Source: Lachnospiraceae bacterium (lineage in GTDB: Bacteria > Bacillota > Clostridia > Lachnospirales > Lachnospiraceae). From it: 64,000 nt of DNA. A model generated the notes under the pieces. It worked only from the letters and a program-made list of their open reading frames with translations. It did no database searches and had not been told where the DNA came from. The stretch is taken from the NCBI GenBank assembly GCA_022845895.1, contig AP025573.1, forward strand, positions 1,708,501-1,772,500. Direction: 5' to 3'. Position numbers and translations under genes: made by a program. This document shows, one piece after another, positions 60,317 to 64,000 of this stretch (position 1 is its first letter; each line of letters starts with the position of its first letter).

Positions 60317-60325
60317 ATTATAGCA
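60317..60325 (-). promoter_or_regulatory. Extended -10 promoter of luxS
   Basis: Reading the minus strand gives TG-C-TATAAT at 60325-60317, an extended -10 element 73 bases before luxS, with only a weak -35 box. Confidence 0.5.
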
Positions 60326-60441
60326 CTTTTCTTTGTATTTTTCTATGAAAAATGGCAGGAGATGTGCTATACTATCAAAGTAGCCCCGGCAGGCCGTATA
60401 TGCGGGTTCCGGCAGCCCGGGGAAGGCAGGAGGCAGTAGAG

Positions 60442-61077
60442 ATGAAGATATATTTTGTAAGACATGGGGAGACAGACTGGAACAAGGCAAGGCGCATCCA
60501 GGGACAGGTAGACATTCCCTTGAATGATTTCGGCAGGCATCTGGCGGAAGAGACCGCAAAAGGGCTCGCGGATGTCCCCTTTGACATATGTTATACAAGC
60601 CCCCTTTGGAGGGCGGCAGAGACGGCACGGATCATACTCGGGGACAGAAGAGTTCCGGTCATGGAAGAGAAACGTATCGAAGAAATGGCTTTCGGGGAGT
60701 ACGAGGGCAAGTGCTGCTCAAAAAAGGGATGGGAGCTTCCGGAGGAGTTCCGGCTTTTTTTCGATGACCCGGAACATTACGTGGTACCGGCAGGGGGCGA
60801 GGGATTTGCGGATGTGAAGAGACGGACCGGCGAATTCCTGGCAGAACTGTTCCAGAAGGATGAGCTTGAGGAGAGCGTCGTTCTGGTAACGACACACGGC
60901 GCCGCGCTTGCGGGGATCCTGAATAATATAAAAGGCAGGCCCGTGGGCGAATACTGGGGCGCAGGGGTCCATAAGAACTGTGCGGTCACGGAAGTGGAAG
61001 TGTCCCGCGGCAGGGCACATATCATATCGGAGAATGTGGTGTATTATGAGGATGAAGTGGCACCATGGGAAGAATAG
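60442..61077 (+). CDS. Histidine phosphatase (phosphoglycerate mutase-like)
   Basis: A 211-residue phosphatase. The phosphohistidine motif FVRHGETDWN (His8) and the second His in VTTHGAALAG are present, with Glu in EEMAFGEYEG as proton donor. The substrate may be a sugar phosphate, adenosylcobalamin 5'-phosphate or a nucleotide. AGGCAGGAGG lies before ATG 60442; a longer frame from 60352 has no site. It probably shares a transcript with trpS. Confidence 0.92.
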   Translation: MKIYFVRHGETDWNKARRIQGQVDIPLNDFGRHLAEETAKGLADVPFDICYTSPLWRAAETARIILGDRRVPVMEEKRIEEMAFGEYEGKCCSKKGWELPEEFRLFFDDPEHYVVPAGGEGFADVKRRTGEFLAELFQKDELEESVVLVTTHGAALAGILNNIKGRPVGEYWGAGVHKNCAVTEVEVSRGRAHIISENVVYYEDEVAPWEE

Positions 61078-61095
61078 ACAGGGAGGATTAGAGAG

Positions 61096-62100
61096 ATGAT
61101 CAATGACAAGAAGGTGTTATTCAGCGGCATGCAGGCGACGGGGAACCTGACGCTCGGCAACTACCTGGGAGCGCTGAAGAACTGGGTGACTCTGAGTGAT
61201 GAATATGAGTGCTTCTACAGCGTGGTAGACATGCACTCCATCACCGTGCGGCAGGAGCCGGCGGTGCTCAGGAAGCGTGCGAGGGCACTGCTTACGCTTT
61301 ATATCGCTGCGGGACTTGACCCGGAGAAGAACTGTATCTATTACCAGTCGCATGTATCCGGACATGCGGAGCTTACGTGGATATTGAACTGCTTTACGTA
61401 TATGGGAGAGCTGAACCGGATGACGCAGTTTAAGGACAAGTCAGCAAAGCACGCAGACAATATCAATGCGGGGCTGTTTACCTACCCGGTCCTGATGGCA
61501 GCGGATATCCTGCTCTATCAAGCGGATGTCGTACCTGTAGGCATTGACCAGATGCAGCATCTGGAACTCACAAGAGACATCGCGGAGCGGTTCAATAATA
61601 TATACGGCGATGTATTCACCGTGCCGGAGCCATATATCGGAAAGGTAGGGGCCAAGATCATGAGCCTGCAGGACCCGGCGAAAAAGATGTCCAAGTCCGA
61701 TGAGAACCCAAACGCCAGCATCTACCTGATGGACGACCCGGATACGGTAATGAGAAAGTGCAAACGGGCGGTGACAGATTCGGAAGCCCAAATCTTGTAC
61801 CGGGATGAACAGCCTGGAGTCAAGAACCTTATCGACATATATAGTGCCTGTACCGGGAAATCACCGGAAGAAGTCGTTGCCGAATTTGACGGCAAAGGAT
61901 ACGGAGACTTCAAGATGGCAGTCGGTGAAGCAGCGGTATCTGTCCTGAAGCCGTTGCAGGATGAAGTGGCCAGACTGGAAAAAGACAAATCCTATATTGA
62001 CGGCGTGATAAAAGCAAATGCAGAAAAAGCACAGTATTTTGCCAATAAGACATTGAGAAAAGTACAGAAAAAAGTCGGATTTCCAGAAAAAATACGATAA
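61096..62100 (+). CDS. trpS: Tryptophanyl-tRNA synthetase
   Basis: A 334-residue class I synthetase. The HIGH-like TLGNYLGAL (about residues 17-25), the VGIDQMQHLELTRDIAERFN region and KMSKS (about 198-202) are in order. GGGAGGATTAGAGAG precedes ATG 61096. The gene starts 18 bases after the phosphatase and has no T-box of its own, although a Trp T-box controls the transporter at 39335. A 42-bp palindrome begins just past the stop. Confidence 0.97.
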   Translation: MINDKKVLFSGMQATGNLTLGNYLGALKNWVTLSDEYECFYSVVDMHSITVRQEPAVLRKRARALLTLYIAAGLDPEKNCIYYQSHVSGHAELTWILNCFTYMGELNRMTQFKDKSAKHADNINAGLFTYPVLMAADILLYQADVVPVGIDQMQHLELTRDIAERFNNIYGDVFTVPEPYIGKVGAKIMSLQDPAKKMSKSDENPNASIYLMDDPDTVMRKCKRAVTDSEAQILYRDEQPGVKNLIDIYSACTGKSPEEVVAEFDGKGYGDFKMAVGEAAVSVLKPLQDEVARLEKDKSYIDGVIKANAEKAQYFANKTLRKVQKKVGFPEKIR

Positions 62101-62155
62101 TTTTGAAAGGGGTCAGACCCCTGCCGCGGCAGGGGTCTGACCCCTTTGCAAATTC
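62098..62155. repeat. 42-bp palindromic repeat, copy 1
   Basis: Bases 62106-62126 are the exact reverse complement of 62127-62147: AAAGGGGTCAGACCCCTGCCG and its mirror, itself built of two nested GGGGTCAGACCCC-type palindromes. Flanks AATTTTG and GCAAATTC extend the symmetry. The same core returns in opposite orientation at 63401. It lies between the convergent trpS and flavodoxin genes, where it can also terminate transcription. Confidence 0.92.
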
Positions 62156-62660
62156 AAAGATTATTCAGATAACTTACTAGTGGCTGTAAGTATTCTTTCG
62201 AGGTATTGTCATAAGAATGTGATATCCTTTTGTACATCTCGCTATCTTCTCCGTTTGCTTTTTTGATAATCTTACGGAATCCAGCCATCATTATCTTGTC
62301 ACCGATTCCCATTTTTTCATAACTTAGGCCCCCGGGCAGATAAAATACCTTGTATTTTTCGCCGTCGTTTTTAAAATTATTCTGGATGGCCGTATCAGTC
62401 TCTGCGAGACCGGGCGGAGTGCTTCCTGTTACCATGACAATCCTGTTCTTGCCGTTCAGATTCATTTTTTTGAATGAACCAAGCTTTTGTATCATCCCTG
62501 CATGGAACCAGGAGGCGAAGATGACGGTGCCATACGGCGCGAGGTCCAAGGATACGGCCTTTTGAAATGGCATTACGGTACAGCCGGTCATTTCCCCGAG
62601 CCATTCGGCATATCTTTTTGTAAATCCTGTCTTTGAATTATAGAGTACGAGTGTCTTCAT
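62154..62660 (-). CDS. Flavodoxin-domain protein
   Basis: A 168-residue flavodoxin-fold protein. The FMN phosphate loop is YNSKTGFTKRYAEW (about residues 7-20), followed by FASWFHAGM and VTGSTPPG, the pattern of the flavodoxin_5/HemG-like group in Clostridia. It should be a small electron carrier or oxidoreductase. Its start lies inside the end of the TetR gene (23-base overlap), so the regulator and flavodoxin are one unit. Confidence 0.88.
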   Translation of the reverse strand: MKTLVLYNSKTGFTKRYAEWLGEMTGCTVMPFQKAVSLDLAPYGTVIFASWFHAGMIQKLGSFKKMNLNGKNRIVMVTGSTPPGLAETDTAIQNNFKNDGEKYKVFYLPGGLSYEKMGIGDKIMMAGFRKIIKKANGEDSEMYKRISHSYDNTSKEYLQPLVSYLNNL

Positions 62661-63237
62661 TAGGTTCCTCCTGTTTGCTGTCAGCTATTATGGAATGGGT
62701 AAATATATCCTTTGCCTGGGTGAGCAGATCGTGAACGCGTCCGATATCGGTATCGCTGCCAAGGACAGTAAGGATAAACGATATGCCGGTATTGTAAATG
62801 AGCATATTTAGATGAAGCTCCCGGGCCCTTTCTATAGAGATGCCATGCTGCCGGGCGATAAATTCTGCAATCTGTGGATTGGTTTCTTTCTTATATATAT
62901 CTTCAAAAGAGTGGATGTCTCCCCTTTTACGCAAAAAATACAGCCGGTACAGGTGGGGCTCCGCCTTCGCAAATTGTGCGTGGGCCATCCCTATGCTCTG
63001 GAACAGGTCATCCTTGTCCAGACGTTCGCTGATGAAGCTCTGGAGATAGCTGCCTGTATAATCGATGACATCCTGCTTCAGGCCGCTCATATTGCGGCAA
63101 TAGCAATAGACAGGCTGCACAGAACAATCAAGCTTCTGGGAAATCCCTTTTACCGTCACGTTCTCAAGACCGCCTTCCCGGGCCAGGCCAAAAGCTGCTT
63201 TGACAACCATGTCTTTCGTAAGTCTTTGTCTTGGCAT
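62638..63237 (-). CDS. TetR/AcrR-family regulator
   Basis: A 199-residue repressor. The N-terminal HTH (residues about 5-50) reads RLTKDMVVKAAFGLAREGG and GISQKLDCSVQPVYCYCRN. The C-terminal ligand domain is unassigned. ATG 63237 is chosen because AAAGGGAG lies 11 bases upstream; the GTG at 63258 would need a site it lacks. The flavodoxin gene overlaps its end. An AT-rich palindrome upstream is a likely operator for self-control. Confidence 0.9.
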   Translation of the reverse strand: MPRQRLTKDMVVKAAFGLAREGGLENVTVKGISQKLDCSVQPVYCYCRNMSGLKQDVIDYTGSYLQSFISERLDKDDLFQSIGMAHAQFAKAEPHLYRLYFLRKRGDIHSFEDIYKKETNPQIAEFIARQHGISIERARELHLNMLIYNTGISFILTVLGSDTDIGRVHDLLTQAKDIFTHSIIADSKQEEPNEDTRTL

Positions 63238-63269
63238 ATGTATAATACTCCCTTTCACTAATAAATGAG

Positions 63270-63290
63270 TTATATAAATTATTTATATAA
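63270..63290. promoter_or_regulatory. Operator-like palindrome upstream of the tetR-flavodoxin pair
   Basis: TTATATAAAT-T-ATTTATATAA (63270-63290) is a perfect 10-bp inverted repeat with a one-base centre, 33 bases before the TetR start. Size and place fit a TetR dimer operator. Confidence 0.6.
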
Positions 63291-63392
63291 ACTGATTATA
63301 TAGCATGCGTAAAAAGTTTGCAAGCATATTTTTATGTAAAGGGATATAAAAGAATAAATAGAAAAATAAAGAAAAGAGTCAGATAATTCAAG

Positions 63393-63450
63393 GAATTTGC
63401 AAAGGGGTCAGACCCCTGCCGCGGCAGGGGTCTGACCCCTTTCGAAATTT
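63393..63450. repeat. 42-bp palindromic repeat, copy 2 (inverted)
   Basis: Core 63401-63442 is identical to copy 1. The left flank GAATTTGC is the reverse complement of copy 1's right flank GCAAATTC, and the right flank CGAAATT matches copy 1's left flank with one change, so the element is inverted. It touches the 3' end of the ABC-F gene and lies upstream of the tetR-flavodoxin unit. Confidence 0.92.
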
Positions 63451-64000
63451 AGTCATCTTCTTCGCTCTGTATGGAGTAGGTCTGTCTCTTTCTTGCCATC
63501 TCGTCGCTCTCCAGGTACTCATCGTATGTCGTTATCTTATCGATGAGTTTTCCGCCTGGTACGATTTCCATGATACGGTTTGCGGTCGTCTGGACGATCT
63601 GATGGTCGCGTGAACTGAACAGCAGGACGCCGGGAAATTTGACAAGCCCGTTGTTGAGCGCCGTGATGGACTCCATGTCCAGATGGTTGGTGGGCTCGTC
63701 CAGAAGGAGGACGTTAGCGCCTGATATCATCATCTTGGACAGCAGGCAGCGGACCTTCTCACCTCCGGACAGGACCTTCACCTTCTTGACGCCGTCCTCG
63801 CCGGAGAAAAGCATACGCCCGAGGAATCCGCGCACGTATGTGACGTCTTTTTCATCGGAATACTGGGTCAGCCATTCCACGATAGTATACTCGTTGTCAA
63901 ACTCGCTTCCACTGTCCAGAGGGAAATAGGCCTGGGATGTCGTGACGCCCCATTTGTAAGTTCCCTCGTCCGGCTCCATCTCGCCGGTGAGAATCTGGAA
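63449..64000 (-). CDS. ABC-F family ATPase (YkpA/YbiT-like), N-terminal part outside window
   Basis: The minus-strand frame is open to the right edge, so this is the C-terminal part, holding the second ATP-binding domain. It shows EPDEGTYKWGV, signature LSGGEKVRCLLSKMM, Walker B NVLLLDEPTNHLD and the switch His in SSRDHQIV. This wording matches the YkpA/YbiT branch of ribosome-associated ABC-F proteins rather than antibiotic-protection types. The tail ends in an acidic EEDD. The start is not visible. Confidence 0.94.
   Translation of the reverse strand, partial: FQILTGEMEPDEGTYKWGVTTSQAYFPLDSGSEFDNEYTIVEWLTQYSDEKDVTYVRGFLGRMLFSGEDGVKKVKVLSGGEKVRCLLSKMMISGANVLLLDEPTNHLDMESITALNNGLVKFPGVLLFSSRDHQIVQTTANRIMEIVPGGKLIDKITTYDEYLESDEMARKRQTYSIQSEEDD

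Noticed and set aside
62098-63450. CRISPR-like repeats
   Set aside because: Only two copies, 1.3 kb apart and inverted, with genes between them; no spacers or cas genes.
1-64000. Prophage or integrative element
   Set aside because: No integrase, portal, terminase, relaxase or conjugation gene is present, and housekeeping genes are scattered throughout.

Overview
The window reads as chromosome of an anaerobic, spore-forming Clostridium-type Firmicute, most like a gut Lachnospiraceae. The signs are a class III anaerobic ribonucleotide reductase, ferredoxin-linked 2-oxoacid oxidoreductase and ADP-forming acyl-CoA synthetase, a GerA/SpoVAF-type spore germination protein, a DUF1540 protein, a tryptophan T-box, a low-GC-Gram-positive infC-rpmI-rplT operon, strong AGGAGG ribosome sites and several TTG starts. 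The species cannot be named from the sequence alone. I saw no tRNA or rRNA gene, prophage, CRISPR array or intact insertion sequence.

Layout. 1-6680: end of a DUF218 gene, a solute-binding lipoprotein directly followed by a membrane GGDEF-EAL receptor, an aldo/keto reductase, a thioesterase and a DUF1540 protein. 6698-12510 (minus): five-gene operon of two M20 peptidases, a DUF917 protein, an NCS1 permease and a hydantoin-type racemase. 12681-14184: two Crp/Fnr-family regulators. 14381-29537 (plus): tightly packed 17-gene bacterial microcompartment (BMC) operon. 29651-37600: AI-2E transporter, metA, small genes, a decayed Rpn-type nuclease, a UroD-like methyltransferase and a sugar-type ABC transporter. 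37892-45919: AGCS symporter, Trp T-box with trpXYZ-like ABC transporter, nrdDG and dUTPase. 46088-52478: GerA-type protein, MATE, DegV, B3/B4 protein and NSS transporter. 52590-53940: infC-rpmI-rplT with leader. 54100-64000: assorted housekeeping and small-molecule genes, ending inside an ABC-F gene.

The main discovery candidate is the BMC region. The shell has two BMC-H, one BMC-P and one circularly permuted BMC-T protein. The cargo looks unlike the classical Eut, Pdu and glycyl-radical types: a class V PLP enzyme with an EutQ-like N-terminal tag and a hydantoinase/dihydropyrimidinase-type amidohydrolase with an N-terminal encapsulation-peptide-like helix. The same transcript carries a four-subunit 2-oxoacid:ferredoxin oxidoreductase and a two-subunit ADP-forming acyl-CoA synthetase, but no aldehyde dehydrogenase, alcohol dehydrogenase or PduL. 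The divergent minus-strand operon supplies racemase, permease, DUF917 and M20 amidase/peptidase functions. My model (inference) is: cyclic ureide or hydantoin -> N-carbamoyl amino acid -> amino acid -> 2-oxoacid -> acyl-CoA plus reduced ferredoxin -> organic acid plus ATP. Both operons carry a Crp/Fnr-type palindrome at the same distance (centre 34.5 bp before the 3' end of the -10 box), the geometry of class II activation, and two Crp/Fnr genes lie between them.

A second theme is palindromic DNA: a perfect 80-bp palindrome after dut, and two copies of a 42-bp palindrome in opposite orientation bracketing a flavodoxin/TetR pair.
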